Below, piece after piece: positions 63,682-64,000 of a stretch of 64,000 bases of DNA. The DNA comes from Corynebacterium glyciniphilum AJ 3170 (GTDB taxonomy: Bacteria > Actinomycetota > Actinomycetes > Mycobacteriales > Mycobacteriaceae), in contig NZ_VDYZ01000015.1 of the NCBI RefSeq assembly GCF_007673095.1, forward strand, positions 16,275 to 80,274, read 5' to 3'. Below the pieces are notes generated by a model. The model was not told the origin of the DNA and did no database searches. It saw nothing but the letters and a program-made list of their open reading frames with translations. Position 1 is the stretch's first letter. Every line of letters starts with the position of its first letter. The translations under genes and the position numbers were made by a program.

Positions 63682-64000
63682 TTATTCCACGACGGCGAGG
63701 AGGTCGCCGCCCTCCACCTTCGTCGGTTGGCTCATCACCACCCGGGCGACCCTGCCGGCGATCGGGGCGGTAATCGAGGCCTCCATCTTCATCGCCTCGA
63801 TCACCGCGACCGCATCCCCGGCGGCCACGGTGTCACCCACCGCGGCGTTGACCGTGACGACACCGGCAAACGGTGCGGACACCTGCCCGGCCACGCTCGG
63901 ATCAGCCTTCTCCGCAGTCGCGGTGACCGACTCGACAGAGCGGTCACGCACCCGCATCGGACGGATCTGCCCGTTGACCGTGCACACCACCTGACGCATA
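63682..64000 (-). CDS. pyc: Pyruvate carboxylase, C-terminal biotin domain (5' part outside window)
   Basis: The last 106 codons of pyruvate carboxylase are present. NGQIRPMRVRDRSVESVTATAEKADPS links the carboxyltransferase part to the biotin carrier domain, VSAPFAGVVTVN...VIEAMKMEASITAP, where the Lys of AMKM is biotinylated. The enzyme makes oxaloacetate from pyruvate. The reading frame runs off the window edge at 64000; the ATG near 63999 is internal. The linker closely resembles the C. glutamicum enzyme, which supports the organism call. Confidence 0.9.
   Translation of the reverse strand, partial: MRQVVCTVNGQIRPMRVRDRSVESVTATAEKADPSVAGQVSAPFAGVVTVNAAVGDTVAAGDAVAVIEAMKMEASITAPIAGRVARVVMSQPTKVEGGDLLAVVE

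Overview
The window is high-G+C actinobacterial DNA. The best fit is a Corynebacterium or a close relative. The evidence is a C. glutamicum-like gene set (metE, lutABC, purA, class II fba followed by a DUF3151 gene, a GH76 protein, a DUF1707 protein and the pyruvate carboxylase C-terminus), very G/C-rich codon use, several GTG starts and probable leaderless genes. The species cannot be fixed from sequence reading alone.

Layout. 1-5750: end of metE, then lutABC (L-lactate oxidation) behind a GntR-type operator. 5900-8363: a DUF559/AbiEi-like protein, a MarR regulator with a strange Gly/Arg/His/Met-rich tail and its own GGTACC operators, and a DUF1801 protein. 8388-11941: a complete OpuC-type osmoprotectant ABC transporter. 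12191-17925: a PAS protein, a TetR/SDR/BCCT-transporter cluster and an NhaA antiporter fused to a thioredoxin-like domain that lacks its cysteines. 17922-19570: two related histidine phosphatases. 19641-25265: a TetR regulator, an SDR, an acyl-CoA dehydrogenase, an APH-type kinase and an acyl-CoA ligase. All are tied together by one operator (TGAATC-NN-GATTCA), and the set resembles the levulinate/4-hydroxy-acid (lva) pathway.

25269-31969: nucleoside hydrolase, hypothetical genes, MDR reductase, alkyltransferase-like protein, GNAT and purA. 32025-35539: FUSC-type exporter, TetR and a 14-TM MFS pump around a 32-bp operator. 35553-41767: HicB-like protein, EEP hydrolase, DUF3151, fba, GH76, DUF1707, a small secreted protein and a DUF1801 protein. 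41768-45659: ABC exporter divergent from a two-component system.

45769-63540 is accessory and partly decayed. It holds a long acyl-CoA ligase, a truncated PRISE-type reductase, two tandem NAD(P)-binding paralogues, a frameshifted MFS gene and an ArsO-like flavoprotein. Next comes an island of about 50% G+C (GntR, GntP permease, IlvD/Edd dehydratase) ending in an IS21-type transposase remnant. After that are a MerR-peroxiredoxin fusion, an internally deleted GlxA-type regulator beside an HD hydrolase, remnants of a CoA-transferase and an MHS transporter around a GntR gene, and an SDR. The pyc C-terminus closes the window.

A family of hairpins with GCAACCCC...GGGGTTGC arms recurs five times between genes, probably as terminators. 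No tRNA, rRNA, CRISPR array or intact insertion sequence was found.
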